Origin: Bacillus sp. FJAT-29814
GTDB taxonomy: Bacteria; Bacillota; Bacilli; Bacillales; Cytobacillaceae
Length of the DNA stretch: 45,111 nt
NCBI RefSeq assembly: GCF_001510715.1
Contig: NZ_LMTJ01000019.1
Coordinates: 1 to 45,111, forward strand
Reading direction: 5' to 3'
Below are positions 1 through 7,402 of this stretch, one piece after another (the first letter of the stretch is position 1; each line of letters begins with the position of its first letter). A program made the position numbers and the translations under genes. The notes beneath the pieces are model-generated. The model was not told where the DNA came from and ran no database searches. It was given only the letters and a program-made list of their open reading frames with translations.

Positions 1-66
1 AGCTTCTCAGCGCCGATGGTAGTTGGGGCGAAAGCCCCTGTGAGAGTAGGACGTTGCCGGGCAAGC
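1..66 (+). rRNA. rrf: 5S ribosomal RNA, 3' end (partial)
   Basis: The first 66 bases match the 3' half of Bacillus 5S rRNA: the CGCCGATGGTAG segment, the G-rich loop, then GTGAGAGTAGGACG and a closing CAAGC. The gene is cut by the window edge. A rho-independent terminator follows directly, so this is the end of an rrn operon transcribed on the plus strand. The exact 3' end is accurate to within a few bases. Confidence 0.95.
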
Positions 67-70
67 GAAA

Positions 71-98
71 GACAACCTGAAATATGGTTGTCTTTTTT
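71..98 (+). terminator. rrn operon terminator
   Basis: GACAACC (71-77) pairs with GGTTGTC (86-92) across an 8-nt loop and is followed by six T residues. It lies immediately after the 5S rRNA and should end that rRNA operon. Confidence 0.9.
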
Positions 99-136
99 GT
101 GTTTTTAAAAAGGGTCATTGGCTTTAAAAATGGGGC

Positions 137-252
137 ATCGCGGATATATTGGAATAATCGCGGATATCTTGAATTTAACGCGGATAAAATCAAATTATCG
201 CGGATATATCAAAGATGATCGCAGATATATGAAGAAACACCGCAGATAAAAT
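137..252. repeat. Six-copy array of CGCGGATA elements, 20-21 bp period
   Basis: Six copies of ATCGCGGATAT-like sequence start near 137, 157, 177, 197, 218 and 239. The cores are CGCGGATAT, CGCGGATAT, CGCGGATAA, CGCGGATAT, CGCAGATAT and CGCAGATAA. The start-to-start distance is 20-21 bp, about two helical turns. The bases between the cores are AT-rich and not conserved. The reverse complement (core TATCCGC) resembles the array at 39951-40145. No gene is visible here. Confidence 0.85.
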
Positions 253-306
253 TTTCTTTGGGCCTAATTAGTGAACAGAATGCCGAAATTCCATCCTAAA
301 ACCACG

Positions 307-440
307 CCAATGGAGTCCATTGGAGCAGTAAACCCCAAATTTTCGCACTCCCACTACTCCAATAGAGCCTATTGGAGCAGTAAACCCAAAAAAATTTTAC
401 CTTCCGACTACGCCAATACACCAAAAGAACCTATTGGAGC
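307..440. repeat. Three tandem copies of a CCAAT...ATTGG palindrome, ~52 bp period
   Basis: Copy 1 (307-323) is CCAATGGA-G-TCCATTGG, a perfect 8+1+8 palindrome. Copy 2 (359-375) is CCAATAG-AGC-CTATTGG, perfect 7+3+7. Copy 3 begins with CCAATA at 412 and closes with TATTGG at 432-437. Copies 1 and 2 are both followed by AGCAGTAAACCC. Spacing is 52 and 53 bp. The region has no open reading frame of note. It is an intergenic repeat, not a single protein operator that I recognise. Confidence 0.8.
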
Positions 441-493
441 ACCATAAATATTGTGATAAATTGGAAGAAGCATGATTAAAGGGAGTTATGTTT

Positions 494-1060
494 ATGAAAA
501 AAGCAAAGGCAACTATCACAGCGGTCTTACTCGCAGATGATCCAGAAACGTTTGTTACTAGAAGGATTTCGGAAGTGGAGCTGGAATTTGGAGGTATTCC
601 TGGTGACCGTCACTTTGGTTTAACCAGCAAAGCAGATTCTCGGCAGCCGATGTATCCAAGGGGCACCGAAATCCTTAACCGCCGTCAGATTACGATTGTA
701 TCGGAGGAAGAACTGGACCAGATTGCCAGAGAATTGGGAGTAGAAGTGGTGCTTCCAGAGTGGTTGGGGGCAAACCTCCTAATCCAAGGATTTTCAGAAT
801 TTACAAAGCTGACTATCGGTTCGCGAATCCTGTTTCCAAGCGGGGCAGGATTGATCTGTATGGGAGAAAATCTTCCTTGTACATTCCCAGGCGATGAAAT
901 CCAAAAGCAGTATCAAGATCATGAAAAATTATCTTCCCGGTTTGTCAAAGCGGGCTACCGGAGGCGGGGAATCGTCTGTGCAGTAGAACGGCCTGGAAAA
1001 ATTGACGTAAATGACGAAGTCCAGATTTTAATCAATGATTTTGCCAATCCAATGCAGTAA
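494..1060 (+). CDS. MOSC domain-containing protein
   Basis: 188-residue protein with the MOSC fold signature: an N-terminal strand, then GGIPGDRHFG (about residue 34), and the GENLPCTFPGDEI segment (around 130) with the cysteine that is conserved in MOSC proteins. MOSC domains are the sulfur-carrier fold of molybdenum-cofactor sulfurases and of YiiM/YuaD-type proteins that act on molybdenum cofactor substrates; the substrate here cannot be read. It is a stand-alone MOSC domain of usual size. AAAGGGAG (478-485) is 8 nt from the ATG at 494 and only 2 nt from the ATG at 488, so 494 is preferred. The gene appears monocistronic; the T-box operon downstream has its own promoter. Confidence 0.85.
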   Translation: MKKAKATITAVLLADDPETFVTRRISEVELEFGGIPGDRHFGLTSKADSRQPMYPRGTEILNRRQITIVSEEELDQIARELGVEVVLPEWLGANLLIQGFSEFTKLTIGSRILFPSGAGLICMGENLPCTFPGDEIQKQYQDHEKLSSRFVKAGYRRRGIVCAVERPGKIDVNDEVQILINDFANPMQ

Positions 1061-1176
1061 CTGGGTAATTCATCAAGACATTTCTAGCGTTGTTACCTTA
1101 GTTTGAAAAGTATGGAATAGCGTTACCACCAGGGAGACTGCCTTTGTTTTGATTTGTCTTAATATTAATATTATTC

Positions 1177-1205
1177 TTGACAATAAAAATCGATGATGCT
1201 ACCAT
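1177..1205 (+). promoter_or_regulatory. SigA-type promoter of the T-box operon
   Basis: TTGACA at 1177-1182 is a perfect -35. After 17 bp comes TACCAT at 1200-1205, preceded by TG at 1197-1198, giving an extended -10. Transcription would start near 1212, right before the T-box stem I. Confidence 0.75.
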
Positions 1206-1212
1206 TTCTGTA

Positions 1213-1478
1213 AACCAAAGACGAGGGAGTAAAACTGTTAAACGATCTCTCAGCGAATCCGGGATGGTGGAAGCCGGACAGATGACGTAACAGAAAGTGG
1301 GCCTCCGAGGGCGAAGTGAAAGAATTTTTTTAGTAGCTTAGACGCAGAGCCAGCGTTATAGGGCTATGGGTGTGCAAGCACTCTGCTGAGAGGGTATGGT
1401 TGATCCATACCAAACAAGGTGGTACCGCAAGTTAAACACTTGTCCTTGAATGAATATTTAAGGACAGGTGTTTTTTTA
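1213..1478 (+). ncRNA. T-box leader (tRNA-sensing riboswitch), probable Val specifier
   Basis: The conserved T-box AACAAGGTGGTACCGC lies at 1413-1428 and is followed by a terminator. Stem I is seen upstream: AGTA on the 5' side (about 1229) and CTGTT pairing with AACAG across the specifier region. Its 3' strand reads GAAAGTGGGCCTC. Aligned with the glyQS leader (GAAA then GGC), the specifier is GTG, valine. The antiterminator bulge TGGT should pair with a tRNA discriminator A. That fits tRNA-Val and argues against a UGG (Trp, G73) reading. The leader controls the three genes at 1498-4406. Presence of the T-box is near certain; the amino acid assignment is an inference from alignment by eye. 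Confidence 0.93.
1436..1478 (+). terminator. T-box regulatory terminator
   Basis: ACACTTGTCCTT (1436-1447) pairs with AAGGACAGGTGT (1460-1471) and runs into seven T. It is the terminator alternative to the T-box antiterminator. Uncharged tRNA binding would prevent it from forming. Confidence 0.9.
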
Positions 1479-1497
1479 TTTTATGGAGGATAGGAGC

Positions 1498-1842
1498 ATG
1501 TACATGGATGATAAATTTACGCTCTATAACTTAAAAGTAGAGGTCATAGGTACAGAGAAACCAATGGTATGCGGACATAAGGAAGGTGACTATTTCTTAG
1601 TTATCGGGGAAGACCTTATCTTTCCGGAAACGAATTCATTTTCCATGTACGCCTTAAGCGCAATATTACCGTTGCTGCCTGCAAAGCAGCGAGAATTACA
1701 CGCAAACGACTGGATGTTGTCTGATAGTGTGATTGCCTGCCCAGATCCAAACTGTGGCGCCAGATTTAAAATAACGCGGATCGGGACGAAAGAATTTAGT
1801 CATGGGGATTGCACAATAGAACCTATACATAAAGGAGATTGA
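1498..1842 (+). CDS. TIGR04076 family protein
   Basis: Small soluble protein of 114 residues. It matches the TIGR04076 pattern: an N-terminal V-x-G strand, an HKEGD motif (about residue 31), the YALSAILPLLPAKQR segment in the middle and a CPDPNC motif near residue 81, then a strand ending in FKITRIG. The function of this family is not established. The conserved cysteines (CGHKEGD, CPDPNC) could bind metal or act in redox chemistry; that is inference. It is the first gene after the T-box. GGAGG at 1485-1489 sits 8 nt before the ATG at 1498; an upstream GTG in the same frame lies inside the terminator stem and is not credible. The stop is 5 nt from the next start, so translation is probably coupled. 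Confidence 0.8.
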   Translation: MYMDDKFTLYNLKVEVIGTEKPMVCGHKEGDYFLVIGEDLIFPETNSFSMYALSAILPLLPAKQRELHANDWMLSDSVIACPDPNCGARFKITRIGTKEFSHGDCTIEPIHKGD

Positions 1843-1847
1843 CAATA

Positions 1848-2894
1848 ATGGCAGAACGATTTCAATTAGCAAAAGATTATAGTATCAGCAGGGTGATCAA
1901 CGGGTGCTGGCAGCTATCGGAAGGCCATAGCTTACAAACAAAATTAGATATGCAAGATGTCACGAAGGCCTTCCATATGCTTGCTGAAAGAGGGTTTACG
2001 ACATTTGACTGTGCCGATATCTATACAGGTACGGAAGAGTTCCTCGGTGAATTTTTATCGGAACTAAAACATGGGAGCACCCTTTCACCACAAGATATTC
2101 AAATACATACGAAGTATGTGCCGGATATCAATTTGCTTAGTGAGGTCGATTATAACTATACAGAAAAAATCATTGACCGAAGCCTCAAACGTCAAAAACG
2201 AGATGTATTGGATCTCGTGCAGTTTCATTGGTGGGATTACAATGTGCCCGGCTATATAGAGACAGCGGGAGATCTATTGAAACTGAAAGAAAAAGGAAAG
2301 ATCCGTAATATCGCCGTTACAAACTTTGATACAAAGCATTTGAGCGAGCTCGTTGATGCCGGTATCCCTATTGTGTCTTGTCAAAACCAATATTCAGTTT
2401 TTGATAGGCGTCCGGAAAAAGAGTTACTAGATTATTGTACTAGCAAAGGAATTTCCCTGTTGTGCTACGGTACATTATCGGGAGGCTTGTTAGCGGAAAA
2501 ATGGCTCGGCCAACCATCGATTCAACCTGAAACGCGCTCACATGTTAAATATTTTCAGGTGATTGAGGATACATTGGGTTGGGATGGCTATCAGGAATTA
2601 TTGCTATTGTTGCAAAAAATCGCTGCAAAGCATTCTGTTAAGGTTTCTCAGGTTGCGACAAAATATATTTTAAGTCAACAGGGTGTCGGGGCATCGATTA
2701 TTGGTGTTAGAAATAGCAGGCATGTGGAGTCAAATGCGCAAATATTTGCTTTTGAGCTCGACAGTTCCGATATCGATGAAATAAAACAATTCTTAAACAA
2801 CTATCCAATATTGGACGGCGAACCTTTTGAGTTAGAGCGTACGGTTGGGTCGAAATATCGCAATATTATGAAGATGAATTTAAATGAAGAATAA
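1848..2894 (+). CDS. Aldo/keto reductase family oxidoreductase
   Basis: 348-residue TIM-barrel NAD(P)H oxidoreductase. The catalytic tetrad is visible: D54 (TTFDCADIY), Y59, K89 (IHTKYVPD) and H127 (VQFHWWD). C-terminal GVRNSRHVESNAQIF is the cofactor-binding segment usual in this family (S/R/N near the end). It would reduce an aldehyde or ketone; the substrate is unknown. AAAGGAG at 1831-1837 is 10 nt from ATG 1848; a TTG at 1839 is too close to it. It lies between the TIGR04076 gene and a transporter, all under one T-box, which suggests metabolism of an amino-acid-derived compound. Confidence 0.87.
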   Translation: MAERFQLAKDYSISRVINGCWQLSEGHSLQTKLDMQDVTKAFHMLAERGFTTFDCADIYTGTEEFLGEFLSELKHGSTLSPQDIQIHTKYVPDINLLSEVDYNYTEKIIDRSLKRQKRDVLDLVQFHWWDYNVPGYIETAGDLLKLKEKGKIRNIAVTNFDTKHLSELVDAGIPIVSCQNQYSVFDRRPEKELLDYCTSKGISLLCYGTLSGGLLAEKWLGQPSIQPETRSHVKYFQVIEDTLGWDGYQELLLLLQKIAAKHSVKVSQVATKYILSQQGVGASIIGVRNSRHVESNAQIFAFELDSSDIDEIKQFLNNYPILDGEPFELERTVGSKYRNIMKMNLNEE

Positions 2895-2951
2895 GAAGAT
2901 GGAAGTTTAGTTTAGAATAGACAGTTTAGCATAGAAGAGGAGAGTTCTAGT

Positions 2952-4406
2952 ATGAATCAAAAACTTGAATTTAGAGGCGGATGGGGCACTGCGTTTATCC
3001 CAGTGGGAATCTTTTTGTTTTTCTGCATCCAGTATTTTATTGTTTTTAAAGCGTTTGAAATGTATGCACTCGCTATGGGTGCTTTCGTTGCACTCATGGT
3101 TGGAGCGATTTTTGTAAAAAAGGGCCACTATGATCGTTTCTGGGATTCCGTCTATGATGGCGTCAAGGAGGCTGTCCCGATTGCGATTTTGCTGTTTGTC
3201 ATCGGGATGTTCTCGGCGCTGATCAAAGCCACGAATATTTCGTCCGGTTTCGTATGGCTTGCCGATTTGCTTGGCGTGGATGGCGGATTATTTACAGCCT
3301 TTACATTCCTAGCCGTTTGTGTCATTTCGACTGCCACGGGTTCATCGATTGGAACCATGTTTACCTGCTTCCCTATTTTCTATCCGGCAGGAGTATTGTT
3401 GGGATGCGACCCAGCCATTCTTGCAGGAGCTATCGTCAGTGCTTCTATTTTTGGCGATAATTTAGCGCCTATATCGGACACGACCATCATTTCTGCAGGA
3501 ACGCAAGAATATACCAAAAAAGAAGGGATTGCTGATATCGGAGGGTGCGTTGCCACCCGGCTAAAGTATTCCTTGGCAGCAGGGACAATCTCGTTTGTTC
3601 TTTTCTGGATCTTCGGCGGAGGAGGTACGGCAGGCGCGGGCGCTTCCGACATCCTTGAGAAGAACATGAATCCTGCCACACTGGTCATGCTCGTCCCGGT
3701 CGCCGTTATGTTATTCGTGGCAGTGAAAACCCGCGACATTTATAAGGCAATTACGATAGGTACAGTTTTGGGAACGATAACAGGCCTTGCATTTAACCTG
3801 TTAACTTTCGAAAATATTATCTCCGTTGCAGATGGTGCTCCAGTAGGATTCTTGACTGACGGCATCAGCAGCATGATGGCAACGGTCACGCTGGTTCTTT
3901 CCGTGTACGGGATCATGGGGGTCCTGAACGGTGCCGGTGTGCTTGAAAAGGTCACGACTAGCATTCTGAACAGCAAAATGGGCCAAACGGTTCGCGGAGC
4001 CGAGATCGCCATGATGTTGGGGATTTCGTTTACAACGTTAATTTTCGGCGGTGTAACCAGCGCATCGATGACGACATTTGGAAAGGTACAGAATGAGATT
4101 GGCAAGCGGGTTGGTCTGCATCCATACCGCCGTGCCAATCTACTTGATGGTTTCGCTAACTCGATTGTGCTAGTCATACCGTTTTTAAGTGTATTTGTAT
4201 TCCTCGGCGCATTATTGTCAGATGGGTATGATTTTATTGCGCAACTATCACTAACACAAGTCAGCGGCGGCATGATTTATTGCATGGTATTGTTCTTGGT
4301 CCTATTGTTCTCTGTCCTAACGGGGTGGGGCCGCCAATTTGAAGGCGCAGATGGAAAAGCCATTAGCAATCCTCAAGAATACGCAAACCAAAGCGCTATC
4401 ATGTAA
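2952..4406 (+). CDS. NhaC-family transporter (Na+/H+ antiporter-like), T-box controlled
   Basis: 484-residue polytopic membrane protein with about 11-12 hydrophobic segments. It contains the NhaC-type motif SIFGDNLAPISDTTIISAG (about residues 163-181) and the GGVTSASMTTFGK loop in the second half. NhaC proteins exchange Na+ for H+ or for amino acids. Several T-box-regulated NhaC members are predicted amino acid transporters, for example for lysine, methionine or tyrosine. With a GUG specifier in the leader, the working guess is a branched-chain amino acid or a derivative. AGAGGAGAG precedes ATG 2952. It is the last gene of the operon; the next hairpin is at 4471. Confidence 0.85.
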   Translation: MNQKLEFRGGWGTAFIPVGIFLFFCIQYFIVFKAFEMYALAMGAFVALMVGAIFVKKGHYDRFWDSVYDGVKEAVPIAILLFVIGMFSALIKATNISSGFVWLADLLGVDGGLFTAFTFLAVCVISTATGSSIGTMFTCFPIFYPAGVLLGCDPAILAGAIVSASIFGDNLAPISDTTIISAGTQEYTKKEGIADIGGCVATRLKYSLAAGTISFVLFWIFGGGGTAGAGASDILEKNMNPATLVMLVPVAVMLFVAVKTRDIYKAITIGTVLGTITGLAFNLLTFENIISVADGAPVGFLTDGISSMMATVTLVLSVYGIMGVLNGAGVLEKVTTSILNSKMGQTVRGAEIAMMLGISFTTLIFGGVTSASMTTFGKVQNEIGKRVGLHPYRRANLLDGFANSIVLVIPFLSVFVFLGALLSDGYDFIAQLSLTQVSGGMIYCMVLFLVLLFSVLTGWGRQFEGADGKAISNPQEYANQSAIM

Positions 4407-4470
4407 AGGGGAAACCGCCGGTACCCCTGTGCTGCCACATAACGCTAATCCAATGCAGTGAACTTAACTT

Positions 4471-4544
4471 AAAGTGCCAGTGGCCCCCCTGAATTTGTCA
4501 ACTTCTTCTTGACATTATTCGGGAGGCGACTAGGCACTTTTTTT
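4471..4544 (+). terminator. Terminator-like dispersed hairpin (AAAGTGCC...GGCACTTT)
   Basis: AAAGTGCC (4471-4478) pairs with GGCACTTT (4533-4540), followed by T4, and ends the T-box operon. The inner part holds GACATTATTCGGG, which recurs at 14411 and, with changes, at 19793 and 23556. It is therefore both a terminator and one copy of a dispersed hairpin family. The 74-nt length equals that of the copy at 19753. Confidence 0.7.
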
Positions 4545-4661
4545 ATACAACCATATCCATTTGGATCCTTTCGATTGAATCGTCCTTCCGCTTCAAATCT
4601 AGGAAAAATGACCTAGGTTATTTTATATGATTTTGCGAATGTTATAGTTAGGGAGGCGGGT

Positions 4662-6260
4662 ATGGTGGTTTTTTTTAAGAAGAATAATCGAATGAAAAAA
4701 CCAGATAATGGCAAAGGAAAGGGGCTGTTTCATAAAGGGGGGAAGGCTGGCTCTGATGCGTTTCTTTCTGCTTCGCTTGATAAGACAGTGGCTGAAATCC
4801 AACAAATTTTAGGCCATAGTGATGATTTGGTGATGAAGTATTTCAAAGTTTTTGGACAGTATGAAGCGGTGATACTTTATTTTTCTAATTTAGTAAAACA
4901 GGATAGTATTAATCATGATATTTTGAAACCTCTAATGTATGTGCCGGACCACTTAAAGGATCGGAACCGGCCGTTAGGCCAATTAGCAGATATGATAATA
5001 AAAGAAACGCTCTATCATAGCCAGGCTTACCCTGAACGGAGTCGGGAAAAATTAATCGAGTTCATTTTAAGCGGTGAAACCGTGCTGATCATCGACGGGA
5101 TGACGGAAGCGATTCATATCGGAACACGAAATGTGGAAAAGCGCTCCCTCAGTCAGCCAGAAACTGAACAGATTATCTTAGGCCCCCGTGAAGGATTCAT
5201 TGAAAATATCCAAACCAACCTCGCTTTGCTGCGCTATCGTCTTCCAACTCCCGATTTACAAGTCAAGACCATGAAAATCGGACGCCTGACCCAATCCACC
5301 GTCGCCTATTGCTATCTGAAAGGCATCGCTAATGAAACCGTCGTACAGGAAGTGGAAAAAAGACTGTCACAAATAGATATCGATGCCATTATGGATGTTG
5401 GCTATCTGGAACAATTTATCGAGGATAATCCTTTTTCCCCGTTTCCACAAATTCAAAGTACGGAAAGACCAGATAAAACGGTTGCCAATATGGCCGAGGG
5501 CAGAGTGGCCATTTTTGCTGATGGCTCCCCGTTTGCCTTGCTCGTCCCTGTTGTTTTTAATCAATTTTATCAAACAGCAGAGGACTATTCATCGAGGTTT
5601 TTGATGGGCAGCTTTGTCAGAATGGCTCGGATGCTGGCCCTTGTTTTTTCCCTGATCTTTCCGGCGCTTTATGTCTCGTTCATTTCGTTCAATCCGGAAT
5701 TGCTGCCAACCGAATTTGCCATCGCCGTGGCCGGCGGCAGGGCGGGCGTTCCCTACCCGGCAGTCGTGGAGGTTTTAATGATTGAAGTGGCCATGGAGGT
5801 CTTAAGGGAAGCGACCGTACGTCTGCCGAAGCAGGTGGGCGGCGCCTTATCCATCGTCGGGGTTTTAGTTGTTGGGCAGGCCGCCGTTGAAGCCGGTTTG
5901 GCAAGCCCCATCACCGTCGTTGCAATCGCCCTGACCACGATCGGCTCTTTTGCGACTCCTGCCTATTCCGCCGCCTTTGCTCTCCGCATGCTGCGATTTC
6001 CCATTATGATTTTGGCAGGAATTTTTGGTTTATATGGGGTCGTCATTGGCATCATCTTTATTTTTAACCACATGCTGTCGCTCCGATCATTTGGGGTGCC
6101 GTATATGTCCCCAGTTTCCCCGGAGAACTACCAGGGGATGAAAGATGTCATTTTCCGTGCCCCATTGTGGTTAATGCCAAAAAGACCTTCATTTCTTCAT
6201 GGCGCAAACCGCAGTCGATTAGGCAAAACTATCAAGCGGAATGAGTTCGGGAACGAATAG
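4662..6260 (+). CDS. Spore germination receptor subunit A (GerA family)
   Basis: 532-residue GerAA/GerKA-type protein. The N-terminal half is soluble, with a charged first 40 residues and motifs such as GETVLIIDG and GPREGFIENIQTN. It is followed by membrane segments from about residue 325 and by the conserved GGRAGVPYPAVVEVLMIEVAMEV stretch. It forms the A subunit of the nutrient receptor in the inner spore membrane, with the B and C subunits encoded next. Length is as usual for the family (480-540). GGGAGG at 4651-4656 is 5 nt from ATG 4662 and 8 nt from a GTG at 4665; either start is possible. I could not find a convincing sigma-G promoter in the 115 bp upstream. Confidence 0.93.
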   Translation: MVVFFKKNNRMKKPDNGKGKGLFHKGGKAGSDAFLSASLDKTVAEIQQILGHSDDLVMKYFKVFGQYEAVILYFSNLVKQDSINHDILKPLMYVPDHLKDRNRPLGQLADMIIKETLYHSQAYPERSREKLIEFILSGETVLIIDGMTEAIHIGTRNVEKRSLSQPETEQIILGPREGFIENIQTNLALLRYRLPTPDLQVKTMKIGRLTQSTVAYCYLKGIANETVVQEVEKRLSQIDIDAIMDVGYLEQFIEDNPFSPFPQIQSTERPDKTVANMAEGRVAIFADGSPFALLVPVVFNQFYQTAEDYSSRFLMGSFVRMARMLALVFSLIFPALYVSFISFNPELLPTEFAIAVAGGRAGVPYPAVVEVLMIEVAMEVLREATVRLPKQVGGALSIVGVLVVGQAAVEAGLASPITVVAIALTTIGSFATPAYSAAFALRMLRFPIMILAGIFGLYGVVIGIIFIFNHMLSLRSFGVPYMSPVSPENYQGMKDVIFRAPLWLMPKRPSFLHGANRSRLGKTIKRNEFGNE

Positions 6261-6295
6261 CGTGCAGCAGTCGAGTTGAATGGAGGTCTCAGGAA

Positions 6296-7402
6296 ATGAA
6301 TACTAGAAAGATCACGACAATTCAAGCAACAGCGATCTTAATTAGCACCATTATCGGCGTGGGAGTCCTGCCATTGCCCTTATTTGCTGTACAAGAAGGC
6401 GGAACCGGGGCTCCGCTTGTCACATTTCTAGGACTGGCATTAGGGGCGATTGGGCTGGTTATTCTTACCCATCTGGGGATTCGCCACCCGCAAAAGACAA
6501 TCATTACCTATAATGAAGACATCATCGGAAAGTGGCTCGGCCGATTTTGCAGCTTGTTTGTCATCCTGTTTTTCTTTATCTTAACCGGCCTTGCTGCCCG
6601 TGAATTTGGCGAGGTAGTGGTGGCTGGTGTTTTACAGGAAACGCCATTGGAAGTCACGGTCATTGTCATGCTGCTGCTCGCGTGCATTAGCTGCAGAAAC
6701 AATATCAATGTATTTTCCTATATTCACAACTTTTATCTCCCTATTATATTGGCTCCTGTTTTAATAGTAGTGGCCTTATCGCTAAAAAATGCGAATCTTT
6801 TATACATACGTCCGATCATCGGCACCAATGTGACGCACATGTTTCTTGGGGCATTGACGATTTCCGCCCTGTTTCAGGGCTCGTTTATTGTGACGATGAT
6901 TATCCCCTCGATGAAAAATCCCAATAAAGCCATGAAGTCCAGCCTTTGGGGGATTTCTATTTCAGGTGGATTGTATTTACTGCTTGTCATCGCGACGGTA
7001 TCGGTGTTTGGAACGGAAGAGATGAAGCAAATCCTATGGCCGACGCTGGAATTGGCAAGAACGACAGCGGTGCCTGGGAATGTCCTGCAAAGGCTGGATG
7101 TCATCTTCCTGGCTGTTTGGGTAACAGCAGTATTTACCACTTTATTTTCCAGCTACTTTTTTACAATTTATTCAATCAAACAACTGCTGCATATTCAGGA
7201 CCATAAGATGCTTTCTTATTTCCTTTTTCCATTCATCTTTATTTTGGCGATGCTGCCGCAAAATATATTTCAAATGTATGAATTTATTAAATTTGTCGGC
7301 AGAGCAGGATTGTTGATTACCATTTTGTACCCAGGCTTGCTGCTGATGATTGATTTCTTGAAGAATAGGAGGCTGAAAGGAAGTGCGTCACAACAAACGT
7401 AG
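6296..7402 (+). CDS. Spore germination receptor subunit B (GerB family, APC-type permease)
   Basis: 368-residue integral membrane protein with about 10 membrane spans. The N terminus shows the GerB pattern: ITTIQATAILISTIIGVGVLPLP, an unwound-helix glycine motif typical of APC-superfamily transporters. GerB proteins are the likely nutrient-binding subunit of germinant receptors. The start at 6296 is 35 nt after gerA and has GGAGG at 6281-6285. The end overlaps the C-subunit gene by 20 bp, so the two are translationally linked. Complete, with no odd residues noticed. Confidence 0.93.
   Translation: MNTRKITTIQATAILISTIIGVGVLPLPLFAVQEGGTGAPLVTFLGLALGAIGLVILTHLGIRHPQKTIITYNEDIIGKWLGRFCSLFVILFFFILTGLAAREFGEVVVAGVLQETPLEVTVIVMLLLACISCRNNINVFSYIHNFYLPIILAPVLIVVALSLKNANLLYIRPIIGTNVTHMFLGALTISALFQGSFIVTMIIPSMKNPNKAMKSSLWGISISGGLYLLLVIATVSVFGTEEMKQILWPTLELARTTAVPGNVLQRLDVIFLAVWVTAVFTTLFSSYFFTIYSIKQLLHIQDHKMLSYFLFPFIFILAMLPQNIFQMYEFIKFVGRAGLLITILYPGLLLMIDFLKNRRLKGSASQQT

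Noticed and set aside
137..440. CRISPR array
   Set aside because: Repeat cores are 7-9 bp with 11-14 bp linkers or 52-bp palindromic units; no 25-40 bp repeats, unique spacers or cas genes.
1213..1478. Tryptophan specifier (UGG) in the T-box
   Set aside because: Possible one base to the right, but the antiterminator bulge TGGT calls for discriminator A, while Bacillus tRNA-Trp has G.
1046..4459. 13-mer AATCCAATGCAGT shared by 1046-1058 and 4447-4459
   Set aside because: A match of this length is expected by chance in a window of this size; one copy is coding.
4545..4661. Sigma-G promoter for the germination operon
   Set aside because: An AATGTTA at 4638 resembles the -10, but there is no matching -35 at the right distance.
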